DNA of 64,000 nucleotides, from the NCBI GenBank assembly GCA_963930655.1, contig OZ005619.1, forward strand, positions 22,529,752-22,593,751, in the 5' to 3' direction. Positions 46,925 through 57,676 of the stretch are shown in pieces. Position numbers and translations under genes: made by a program. Position 1 is the first letter of the stretch; each line of letters opens with the position of its first letter. The stretch comes from Myrica gale. Its lineage: Eukaryota > Streptophyta > Magnoliopsida > Fagales > Myricaceae. Under the pieces are notes generated by a model that was not told the origin of the DNA, made no database searches, and was given only the letters and a program-made list of their open reading frames with translations.

Positions 46925-47152
46925 AAGTCCATATAATCTTCTGGCCTCTGTGGCTTGTCTGGCTTCTGTGGCTGGTCCGTCCCTTCGGGGACTTTGTAAC
47001 GCCTTTCAGTAGGCTATGCTCGTTGGGTCGCCGCCTCCTTGGAGGGTCTGGTATTCCCGCTAGAGCAACTCCGCTGTATTTTAATCCTCCGTGATGAAAT
47101 ACAGATATCCGATAATTTAGTGATTAAAAAAAAAAGTCCATATAATCTTCTG
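46925..47152 (+). mobile_element. Retroposed insertion with 19-base target duplication in the GH3 3' flank
   Basis: The word aagtccatataatcttctg occurs at 46,925-46,943 and 47,134-47,152 without mismatch. Between them lie about 190 bases that end tgattaaaaaaaa, a poly(A) tail. The inner part is GC-richer and has no convincing tRNA A or B box, so it is more likely the 3' end of a 5'-truncated LINE, or a SINE of other origin. It begins about 170 bases after the GH3 stop and may lie in its 3' untranslated region. Confidence 0.8.
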
Positions 47153-49622
47153 TGCGCATAATGTAATAATTGTTACCGATTTGTCTTTTAGGCCGTCAGA
47201 TCGTATCTATTTTTCTCCGTCTTCATTTCTTTCAGCGTTCTTTATGCTAAGGAAAAGACGCTGAAAGGATCAGTAGGTCATTGAATATGGAAAGCTTTTG
47301 TTTCGCTAAAGTATGTAAATTTATTTACCGACTATTTGTCATTTGTGTGTACGTAGGCTCTATTTGCGTGGAATTTATTGCACGTGATCGATATATTCCT
47401 CAGCCAGTTTTTGATTTTACGGGGCTCATCACGATCTGTGAGTTCCTTTGTCCAAGAAAGAGACCAGGAAGCCGGAAAAACCCTTTTAAAAAGTAACTAT
47501 AATGTACTGATTCACTATATTCATTTTCAGATCTGCGTATCTTTGATCATTTGTGTAAATTAGCCGAATTTAACTCAGTTATTGATAAAAAAAGGGTGAA
47601 TTTCCTAATTATATTTTCTGTACATACATCCAAACGGGATACAGTTTTCTCCAACTTCACTAGGTTGCGGTATCATTTGCACCATAATGGTTTATTGTTG
47701 CGATCCTAATTGGCCAAATCCAGCATGCTGTGTGTCTAGCTAGTTCTTCATGAACGTCAAAGAACAAAAATGGGAAAGTACATGCTACGGCTAGCTAGCT
47801 CTATATAGTAAGATGTAGTCATGGCAAGATACAAATATAATATTTATTGCACATAATGTGAAAGAAATAAATATTGTAATTATATATTAATGGTTGGTTC
47901 TCAAAATTTTGAACTCGTATCAGCTCTCCCTCCATGTGTCATGACCATATGAAAGGAGAAAAAGAGAAAGTAAATAAAAAGGGCCACATAAATTTAAGAC
48001 ATATATATATAGTACCCTTTGGATATCCTTTAAAAGATGAGTAATTCTTCTTTTTCGGGTAACAGACTAGCTAGTTGTTTCCATATATTTATTCGCCAAT
48101 CGAATTAAGTGAAAAAATTGAGAAATTAAGTACATAATGATAGGTCCCGCCCATCCATCGAGATCAATAAGATGTACTAACCCAGGACGTAATTGTAAAC
48201 TCAATAACTCAATTGATATGACCCCTAATTAAAATTCAACCGCAAAGGAGATATGGTCGGTGAGATTAATAGGCCTTGAAGTGAATCAGAGCTGTCAAAG
48301 TAAACCTTTGGACTGTCACTACTGTTGCCGCTCAAAGTGATTCGAATTTCTGAAATCGAAATCTTTTAGTGTCTTCCTGCCTGGTAGATCAGCTTTGCTA
48401 GCTATATATATGAAACAATTTCATAAAGAGACTTGTCGCATGTATCATTTCTTTTCAGGTCTGCACACAATCGGGTTGAATGAGTTCTCAATATCCCAAC
48501 TCAAAATACCATCGCTTTAGTACTCCAAGCCTCCGGACATAATTTTTTCTGTACTTTTCAGTGAGAAAGGCTGCAGTACTGTGACCACTGAAGGCATAAA
48601 GATGATCTTTTTCCACTTAATTTGCTCTTTACCAAAGTGGTAGCCATGTCGAGAACATGCCTATTTCCTTAACAACCTCCTAAGTCAATTCTCCCTGATA
48701 ATTTACCAGAAGAATTACTGTTAAAAGAGACAAATTAACACAAAATCACAGGATAAGATTTTGTCTACGTTCAGAGGATCATGACTAATGCGAATATCTT
48801 GTGCCTGCTCTTTTGTATGATACATCGATTTTGGCTTGCGCCTGTTGTTATTCTAAAGTTTCTCTTTCGTTTTTTTTTCTTTTCTGTTTAATATGTATTA
48901 GAAGTTATGAGAGTCGTACGTTCTGTCAAACGTTTCTATCCACTGATATGGGCCGCTCAGAAATTGAGCTCATGATGGATCAGTCCTCATGGACAAACTC
49001 TAAACATATAATTGGACTCAACTTCCTCTTACAACTGGAGAAACCAATATGGGCCATGATAGGCTTCCTGGCTGTCACCTAATCTTCTCGTTCCGTAAAC
49101 TGTCGAAGCCCAGGTCTTGTTCAAATTGCCACGTATAATTTTAAGGAGTACACGATCAGGTTTTTGGTGCAAGTACGTCAATTTTGGATGGGAAAGGTAG
49201 TTTGTAAGTTTGTAACACAGATAAAACAAAATTCAAAATCTGAAGGCAATCGCTCACAGAAAAGAACAAAAAAAAATTAAGACAATCAAAATCAAGGAGT
49301 GCGAGTAGATGTGCTCACTTCGGAATAAACTATAATGAAGAACTTAATTCGTTAAATGTCGAATCAGTTTGACTATATATATGCTAAGGACGAATTTAAG
49401 GGAGGCCATCGGGAAAATATCTCTGTTGTAGTCTGTAGACTCTCTAGAATTTAGATTTTGGCTTCACCCCATTCATATCCGAATTTGAATTTTAGGTGGG
49501 GACTCTTTGAACTAGAACAGCTGACCTACCTTTCACCGTTAGCCCACCCGACACTTCCACCGTTCCACGGATACAAAGTTAGTTGAGTCCCAAGGGAGGT
49601 ATGAACAACCATTCTTTGTCAC
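47153..49622. other. Spacer between GH3 and the RING gene
   Basis: It is AT-rich with several TAGCTAGC palindromes and simple repeats. I see no supported gene. Small open frames near 47,281-47,496 and 48,801-49,082 show no recognisable domain. Confidence 0.5.
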
Positions 49623-51065
49623 TTGGAGGCTTCCTGTGCTCCTTGTTACATTATTCTTACTGTTCTTTCTTCCTTTCCGAATCCAAAATGGTACGTACAA
49701 CTTGTTAGGTTGCTACCGAATTTTGTAGATGCATGTCGGCTTTTATTTCTCACTTCTCTTGATCTTGCATTCATTTCGCAGAACTTCCCCTTGTTCGTAA
49801 CCCTGAAACGTTGCGATTCTTCTTGCTTAGTTGCATTTGCTTTAAAAGAGATAGCAAAGGTGTAGGCATTGTTCAAGCGTTTTCCTTTCCACTTCAAATG
49901 GGTGTTTTTCTCATGGATCTGGGCTCGCGAAAGAGCTTCTGAGGTAATGTACTGATCCGTAATTTCTCTGTCATTATTTTAAGATTTGTAGGTTTATTCG
50001 TTGAGGAAAATGGAAGAGAAGGGGAGTACGTAACATCTCGCATTGGGTGGTCAATCTGACAACTAGTGTCGATCTATTTCGTAGTGTCAATCTCAGGGCA
50101 GGCTGTTCACATTTTATTTATAACTTATTTTATTTTCAGATATAACTGGATTTGTAAGAAGGGAGGAAATAGACGCAGCCGACATGCAGAATCATGTGTT
50201 CCTCAGTAAATAGATTAATGAAGCTCCATTTAGCCCGCTCTCAGTCCTCTAATTTAACCCTGTCCAACGAAGTACGGCACTATTTAATTATCTCTATATA
50301 TCCTCGTGTTAGTTATAGCTTTGACCATTAAATGGAAATTAATTACCATGAGGCTCGGCCTCACCGGAATCGAATCTGACGTATATGCATGTTTTCTTTG
50401 TAATTTACAGGATGATGATTTAGTTGAATGGTGCTTCACGATTGCTTTTCTCGCTCGTGTGGTTACTTATATTGCAGTCTTAGGTAGGTTTCCGCAGAAT
50501 AAATTAATTATACCAATTAAATGAAGATATAAAGTTAACTTGAGTTTTAATGCAGCCTTGATCATGATTGTTATATTTATGGTTATGAAGTATCTAGAAG
50601 AGTTAGATGAGGAGAGGAGCACAGGGGAAGAGGGAGCTGCAGCTGAAACGAACCGTTTATGGCCAGGAAAGACGGTCCGGTTCACTTACGGTACTTGTGA
50701 AGAAGATTTGGAGTCGGGAGCTTGTAGTACCGGTACTAGTTTTAGCAGTTCCAGTGGTAGTGGCAATAGTAGCAATGCAAGTTCCCCGGAGGGTTTGTAT
50801 GATAAGAAATTGTGCGTAATTTGCTATGATGAACAGCGTAATTGTTTCTTCGTTCCATGTGGGCACTGTGCTACCTGCTATATCTGTGCTCAAAGGTATG
50901 CATAATTTCATACATAGAGGTGGCTTTTGTTCTGCGTGTGATTCACTTCATAATTTCTTACCCAATAGTAGTAATTTTTTTTGCAGGATTTTCAACGGAG
51001 AAAACAAGACGTGCCCGGTTTGCCGAAGATTCATTGGCAGAGTAAGAAAGCTTTTGGCTCCCTAG
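49623..51065 (+). pseudogene. RING-finger (C3HC4) membrane protein with in-frame TAG
   Basis: The coding segments are about 49,626-49,943, 50,411-50,483, 50,556-50,895 and 50,987-51,065, with GT-AG junctions and agreeing phases. The N-terminal half has hydrophobic stretches (CYIILTVLSSF; ACRLLFLTSLDLAFI), and LALIMIVIFMVMKYL spans exons 2-3. The C terminus is a RING domain: CVICYDEQ, PCGHCATCYICAQR, CPVCRRFIGRVRKLL. Such proteins are expected to be membrane-anchored E3 ubiquitin ligases. Two problems are seen in the first exon. A TAG at 49,863-49,865 interrupts the frame between KEIAKV and ALFKRF, although both sides belong to the same frame and lead correctly into DDDLVEWC. Also, the frame has a TGA at 49,602 and no ATG; the nearby ATG at 49,601 is in another frame. 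Either a pseudogene, consensus errors, or an undetected upstream exon explains this. The RING half itself is intact. Confidence 0.65.
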
Positions 51066-51077
51066 ACCAAATTTTCT

Positions 51078-51287
51078 GGGGCGTCTCTAACGCTGCAGTG
51101 TGCGAGAGTGGGGTGTGAGTCGCGTCTGGAATTCACACCTGTTCAAGCCGTGCACTATTCTCCGGGCGGGTGTGATTCTTGGGTAGGACCCACGTCCCTG
51201 ACTCACACACTGCAGCAAAATTTTACTGCAGTTAGGATGAAATTTCGCACACCCGAACGGCAGTAAATCCGACCCTAAATTTTATTC
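51078..51287. repeat. MITE-like element with imperfect terminal inverted repeats
   Basis: The left end gggcgtctctaacgctgcag and the complement of the right end (gggtcggatttactgcc) resemble each other, and ctgcagtgtgcga/tcgcacac occur near the two ends. It is non-coding, and the limits are uncertain. Confidence 0.35.
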
Positions 51288-52262
51288 TTTTTCCATCGTT
51301 ATTTTATTATTTTTTGTTTCGACAGAAATTAATATTTAATAATTGTTGTATTTATCGACTGAACAATTAAAAATCTTGTCAGAAGGAAAATTGATTGATG
51401 GGAAGGCAAACGGGGATATAAATGTGCTATGTTGGGCCTGAGAGCCCTTCATAGACGGACCCATGCAAAGATAAAACTAGTGTTGCGTGAAAATATTTAA
51501 CCTTTTAAGATAGAGGATCTAAATCCTATCGTCGAACTTCCTAATTAATTCAACACTAACATCAAAAAGGTAGGACCACATGGGGACTTCAGGGGAAGAT
51601 ATTATCATTGTGGGCCCTGGGTTCCATTAATTTTCAACAGCAACGGGCCCGGATTAAAGAAAATGTATGCTCCATGGGGCCTGTGTAGCAACTATTACCG
51701 CTGAGTTGACAACAGAGGGCAGCACTATCATTGATTATTGTTTCCTTCTTCAATCTTCTCTGCTGTACTTGATGAGATACTTGTGTTTGTGGAGAACCGG
51801 AGGCTACAAATTTTGATGGTGATGGGAGGTGGGGGTAGCACTAGCGATTGAGACTCGCGTTAAGAGCAGAGAGTGCCGACCTGATCTTTAGTCACCTTAT
51901 TAGCAAATATTAAAGACTACTGAATGGATCAACAAAAGTGAAAAAAATAAAAATTCTATACCTTCCCGTGCCTGATTTTCTTTCTTGTACCTTTTGCTAC
52001 TTTTCAATTCCCATTAGATCCACTAGAGAGCCGATAGCTCGATTGTCACCCCTCTTCTTAGGAAGTGATTGATTCTGGAGTTTATCCCGCTAAATACAAG
52101 CTTGGCCTACTCCTCCACTTCTTAGAAGAAGAAAAACTCTCCTTAGATCCATTAACAAAAAATTGGATTTCTTTTTAAGATAAAACAACATCAACAAAAA
52201 CAAAATAGAAGAAGAATTCAATATTGACTTTAGAAGAAAATGTCCTTTTCTCTTAGACCTTC

Positions 52263-52642
52263 AAGAAAAATGGTATCTGCACATATTGGACAAATCTTTT
52301 TATTCGTGTCATTTGAATTTTTCATGAATGAACTGTAATACGAGGTTGTTTGTTTATCAAAATTTTGGGGAATATTCTCAAAATTTTAAAAAAATTTTGA
52401 ATGTTAAAGTTTATTGGAGTTTGTGAAAAGTTTGAAATGTATGTGTAAAAGTTAAAAATTTTAAAATATGTTTATTTAGTTGGAATTTTTGGGATCTCAA
52501 AATTTTGAGTAAACAAACATGCGGATATATAACTGGAGTCAATAATGTTATTTTCTATGCGAATTTTAAGAAAATGTTATCTGCGCATATTGGACAAAAG
52601 TTTTTATTCGTGTCATTTGAATTTTCGATGGAATTAACTGTA
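52263..52642. repeat. Direct repeat pair bracketing a MITE
   Basis: The segments 52,263-52,337 and 52,568-52,642 share atctgc-catattggacaaa and tttttattcgtgtcatttga, about 75 bases with few differences. The 173-base MITE lies between them. Confidence 0.75.
52347..52519 (+). mobile_element. 173-base MITE, copy 1
   Basis: The terminal inverted repeats are tgtttgtttatcaaaatttt and the complement of aaaattttgagtaaacaaaca, matching at about 18 of 20 positions. The interior is non-coding and AT-rich. The other copy at 62,051-62,223 has the same length. No clear target duplication was seen. Confidence 0.7.
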
Positions 52643-53048
52643 GATGATATAAAAACAAAAGTATGCTACAGAGAAATCTCCTTACAGGCTATATGAAAAA
52701 CATTATCCTTCATTTTTTTTATATAATACTCAATATTTGTCATATTCGGCGACTCCACGATATATGCACCTATGGAACGTTGGGAGTGTGCCTAATCACT
52801 TTCGCACAGACGTCTCTGCTTTTGCTGTGATTTTTCACTCCTGAAGTTGACATCGTGGAGTGTTGCCCTGTTAGGGATCCCGGTCTAGGCCACCATAACA
52901 ACGTCAATCCCTGCCAAATGATTCGAACATGATCATCCCAATCGATCCTCCTAAACCGTTATATGTAACACACGAGTTGTTTATATAGGATCTAACACTC
53001 AAAATGGAGAATACTCGAGATGTTTATTGATGAACACGAAGAACGTGG

Positions 53049-53120
53049 TCAAGGGTTAATTAGCCCAAGAACCACAAGATACAAGAACAATCCCGATCAA
53101 GGGTTAATTAGCCCAAGAAC
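53049..53120. repeat. Repeated 24-base word in an LTR-like stretch
   Basis: The word tcaagggttaattagccc plus aagaac occurs at 53,049-53,072 and 53,097-53,120. Nearby tttatatagg words (about 52,981 and 53,301) look like TATA boxes. The region could be a solo LTR, but no ends, primer site or coding domain were found. Confidence 0.35.
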
Positions 53121-53529
53121 GGGTACCTAAACTAGATTATTAGCCTAGAATGAATCCCAAGTGAGAAGGTTATTAGCCTTAACATCGACTTAGCATATAT
53201 GTGTCTATGCTTGGCCAAATCTCACCCCAAAAACTCTCTGGCTCTCCAAGACTCTACTCTTCTGGATATCTGAATGAATAACTCTAATGCTCCTAAGGGT
53301 GTTTATATAGGCATCCTTAGGAGCTTACAAACCCTAATTGACTCAATCAAATCAAATCAACATCAAATCAAATCTAAATCAAATCCATTTAATCAAGGAA
53401 ATTTGATATTACATGCCTAATTGAACATAAACATAAACATAAAGGAAATGAATCTTCTAGAGTTTAGGAAAGGATCCCTAAATCTAGAAGATATGATTTT
53501 TTCAATCATAACACAAAAAGGAAACTACT

Positions 53530-54060
53530 CTCTAAGATACCTCCATGAATGTAGGGATCTCGCCGTCGTCCGCTGCCGTCCACGGTGGTGTCGCCGCCGC
53601 CGTGCGCACCACCATGGGTGGTGATGCTCCTCCGGGTCTTGGGACCTTCCTCTTCCATTCCCCACCTAGTACCGGTAGGGGTGGTGGTGCACCGCCACTG
53701 GTGGTGGTCATCCTGTGTCATGCCACTTCTTTGTCTGTTGGCCTGCTGTGACTGCATGGCTTGGCTGGTGGCCAAGGACTTGCTGTGGTGCCGTGTCATG
53801 GCGAAGCCCTGGGCTGGCCATGAGCTTTGTCATGACATGTTTGTGGCTGGCTGGCTGGCATGCCAGGCATGGCTGTTGCTGGGGCGTCATGCCTTCTCAG
53901 GGGCGCTGAGTTTACGCGCCCGCGTGGGTGTCATGGCTTGGCTGTGGTGTTGTCACCGCGCGCGCTGTGGGCATGTCATGGGTGCCTATTGGTGTCACTG
54001 GTGCCTCATCTCGACACCTATCCTCCCACGCATGGCTATCACCCCCTTGTCGTCACTAGA
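53530..54060. other. GC-rich segment of unknown nature
   Basis: This is markedly GC-richer than its surroundings, with many ggtgg, catgcca and ggctgg words. It is open in several frames on both strands, as expected from composition rather than coding. I do not recognise any product. It could be internal non-coding DNA of a retroelement. Confidence 0.35.
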
Positions 54061-54949
54061 GATCCTTTCATACCCCAATGAACAAAGTATGGAACAGCTC
54101 AGGAAAGGCAGCACTAATGTAACTATTCAACGATTGTTAATTATTATTTTAATCGAGCGGATGAATTTACGTGCACCTAATTTCTTAATTAATTTTAGAT
54201 ACTGTCCAATCGTTCGTCCCACAAATTATTTAGGTAAAGTAGTGTCTCCTAACTTTAACAAGTTGCAAAAGAAGTATAAAATTATTCCACTCGGCTCAGA
54301 GGCTATAAGCCTCTCTTTTTCACCGTTTACTTGGGCTCGCAAAGAGCATCGCAACACTATCTTTTATGCACAGGGAATATTCGCCACGAAAAGAAAAAGA
54401 AAAAGAAAATAATGGAAAAGGAAATGTTCCCCACCGCACTAGAAATTCCACATGGTCAAAAGTGGATTCCAATTCATGTTATCTATGGCGTCTTAAATTA
54501 GGAAGTATGAAAGAAGAAAGTCATCTTTGCCCTTCTGAAAGTTTACCACATGCACGAAATCAATAAGTAAATTAGAAAACTTGGCGATGGAAAAAACAAG
54601 AGAGAATTGAGCACAAATTTCGCGTCGAATTTAAAATTCAAATTTATTTTTATTTTTATTTTTATCGAATTAGTTTTTATTTCTGCTCTTACTAATTTTT
54701 GAGAAAATTTATCTATTTCAAAAGTTTATTTAAAAATTGACCAACTCTATAAATACATAATGAGATTGACCATCAAACCTGATTAAGATCATTTTATATT
54801 TGATTAAAGCCTCACTTTAGATATAAAAAAATCAGATATTTTTTCTTAATCCAAATAACATGTCGAGTGATATTTCAAAAGTTTTATCTTAGTGAACAAT
54901 AATAGCAAAATGGAGTCCAAATTCTGAAAGAATTTGAAATTACATAAAC

Positions 54950-55330
54950 AATAAAATTAACATTATTGAGTTAGAATCCCATTGTTTTGGATGAGTTTGC
55001 AAATTCTAACAAGTAAAATATTTAAGAAATATTGTGAAAATTAAGAAAAATACAGTTTTATTGAATTTTGTAAAAAAGTTGTGAATTTTATAGAAATTAG
55101 TGTAAAAGTTATGATAGAGAAATATAATTTTATTAGAGTTAGTGAAAAGGTGAAAATAAATATGATTTGAGTGAATTTGTTATATTTATTGTAATAAAAA
55201 GAAATAATATGATACAAGAAATAAATATTATTTTAAAGTTATTCTATGTGATAAAATTTTGAATTAGTTGGTAAACTAAAATTTTAAAGTAGTAAAAAAA
55301 TTTAAGATAATTTGCAAAGCAAACGCAAAA
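54950..55330. repeat. AT-rich non-coding repeat
   Basis: It is composed of ttgtgaattttatagaaattagtg-type words resembling the AT-rich elements at 1-310 and 10,206-10,531. Assignment to the same family is tentative. Confidence 0.3.
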
Positions 55331-55960
55331 TTATTTCATTTACATAATACATTCGACAAGAATTATGTCCCGTAAACCGTGCAATAACACGCGAGTGAAT
55401 GTTGCAAGTGAATTTAGGGTCGAACAAGCACATAAAAAAAAAAGAATGTTTAATGTCTTTTTTGTATTCTTCTCAAATTAATGGATCTTATATGATCATA
55501 CATCCTAAGTAGTTGAATTCTTTCTTTAAAAAAAAATCTGAAAAAAATCCAGACAGAATACCATCATATATCCTAAATTGACGACAGGAATGCCCGTGCA
55601 CACACGAGCTTCCACGATGAAACGTCCGCCGACTCGTTGCCCCCACATACACTTGGCACTGGACACGAGTCACGAGTCACGACTTGTCGTCACACGCGGG
55701 GTCCATCAGAGGGACCGGATCGGTTGGACAGAGTCTTTATGGGCAAGCTTACAAACGACCATATGTAAAAAAATTGGAAGAATTCACATAGTTGCCGGAA
55801 TTACGACAAATTTTAAAGCCACATTTTGGGAAGGATGATTTGGAACTGACGAACTGTGACATTTGTTTGGTGCTTATTCAGAAATTTCCCATTTCCAAAT
55901 TCCAATAACGTGCAAAATACATTAAAAAGGAAATGCAAGTAGTCTACGTACTTTCTCTTG

Positions 55961-56000
55961 GTGCAATAAAGTTTTTTTTTTCCGGAAGCGTGCAGTAAAG
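55961..56000 (-). mobile_element. Tail-only insertion with 11-base target duplication
   Basis: gtgcaataaag (55,961-55,971) and gtgcagtaaag (55,990-56,000, one mismatch) flank 18 bases, ten T followed by ccggaagc. On the minus strand this reads GCTTCCGG plus poly(A). Confidence 0.5.
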
Positions 56001-57629
56001 GTTGTCGACTTGTCGTTACTTATTAGGCTTCAAGATTCCTTACACATGGGTATTGATAGATTAAACAAAAAATTTTATTTCAAGTACAGAGGAAAAATGA
56101 TTATAGCATCAGCTTTAGATTACACGGATGGGTTCAAACACAAGAGAATCAAAGATGAGAGAGGATACTGGCTTTACGTTGGACTACAGCATGGTACAAA
56201 GGTTGTCCTGTTAACTCGGGGAAAAGGAAAAGAGACATGACAAGAGTACAGGACTTAGGAGGGGGGAAATGCCAGGGAAAATGGAGAATCTGTTGATATT
56301 CTCTTTTCAGATTTATTCAACACAATAAATAAATAAATACAAAAAGATAAAGTGTAAATAGAAAGGACATGGAGGGACCGGTTACCGGTAGCTTTCTCCA
56401 GCTCTCCTTCGCGTAAGGATAACGTTGCTGCTGTGCTACGATTAAAACCATAACCAGAAGCGAAGGTTAAAAGCTAAAAACGACACCCCACCACCACTCT
56501 TCAACCTTTCCTCTATGTCTATAACCCCCCAATCGGCAATTTAAACTCTCTCTGTCTCCTACCCAACCGAAACACGTACAATGCCGGCCCAAGAGCCCGA
56601 GCAACAGCAACCGCTGTTAGTGTACTCGGACTCGGACGAGCTACAAGAGCAGGCTTACGACTCGACCGAGAAGGTCCTGATAATCGGAATTGATGAAAAC
56701 GACGCCGGAGGCTCCGGGGCCGACTCTGGCCGCGCGCCGCCGTTCTCGTGGAAGAAGTTGTGGTTGTTTACGGGTCCTGGGTTCTTGATGAGCATAGCGT
56801 TCCTCGATCCTGGGAACCTGGAGGGGGATCTCCAGGCCGGCGCGATCGCCGGGTACTCTCTGCTGTGGTTGCTTCTGTGGGCCACGGCCATGGGTCTGCT
56901 GGTGCAGCTGCTGGCGGCGCGGCTCGGCGTAGCCACCGGGCGCCACTTGGCCGAACTCTGCAGGGACGAATACCCCACGTGGGCGAGGTTGTCACTGTGG
57001 GTGATGGCTGAGTTGGCTCTCATTGGGGCTGATATTCAGGAGGTTATTGGGAGTGCTATTGCTATTAATATTTTGAGCAATGGGGTTTTGCCTCTATGGT
57101 CTGGAGTCATCATAACCGCTCTTGATTGGTACTCAATTACTCTGCTTACTTATTATTTTTAAACGATTTTCAGGAGTTCTGTTTTGCTTGTTTTGATTGT
57201 AACAGAAAACCGTATTTTCGATACAGCTCTTCTGAATTCGGGGCCTTTTGTGTTTTGATTTTACGAGAACTTGGTGGATTATGCCTTTCTTTCTTCTTCT
57301 TCTTCTTTTTTTCCCCTAATAATCGAAGTATTTAATATTATCGGCTTTTCAGTGGATAGCTCTGGGGATTTCTTTCTTGTGCTTGCAAGAAACATTGGGA
57401 TTTAAAATGAAAGACTTTTTAATTTTTCAAACATATATGTGGGTTTACAACGATTAGGATAGTTTGATGCGATGCGATAGTTTAAAGGGAGTAATCACCT
57501 AGATATGGATATTTTCGATATTATAAAGCTTGAAAGTTTTACATTCGGTCGCGTCCATTATGAAACCTGAATAAACAATGAAGGATTACAGGGGGCCCGA
57601 AACCGATATAGGTGATTCTTTTGTTATTG

Positions 57630-57676
57630 AAATATTGAAGTGGATTTGCTTACCCAAAAAAAAATATTGAAGTGGA
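57630..57676 (+). mobile_element. Tail-only insertion in NRAMP intron 1
   Basis: aaatattgaagtgga occurs at 57,630-57,644 and 57,662-57,676 without mismatch over 15 bases. It flanks 17 bases, tttgcttaccc plus six A. Confidence 0.7.

Larger units (their letters stand above)
51066..56580. other. Repeat-rich spacer before the NRAMP gene
   Basis: It contains a MITE candidate at 51,078-51,287, a direct-repeat pair around a 173-base MITE at 52,263-52,642, a short LTR-like stretch at about 52,850-53,330, a GC-rich segment at 53,530-54,060, an AT-rich repeat at 54,950-55,330 and a tail-only insertion at 55,961-56,000. Open frames here, including one of 76 residues at 56,010-56,240, have no domain I recognise. 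Confidence 0.45.

Noticed and set aside
48801..49082. 93-codon open frame as a gene
   Set aside because: No recognisable domain, start context or splice signals; it is typical of chance openness in this interval.
49861..49877. A micro-intron removing the TAG in the RING gene
   Set aside because: The only GT-AG pair around the stop would give an intron of under 20 bases, far below plant limits.
53585..54412. 275-codon open frame on the plus strand
   Set aside because: It results from GC-rich, low-complexity DNA with parallel open frames on both strands; it shows no domain and no family resemblance.
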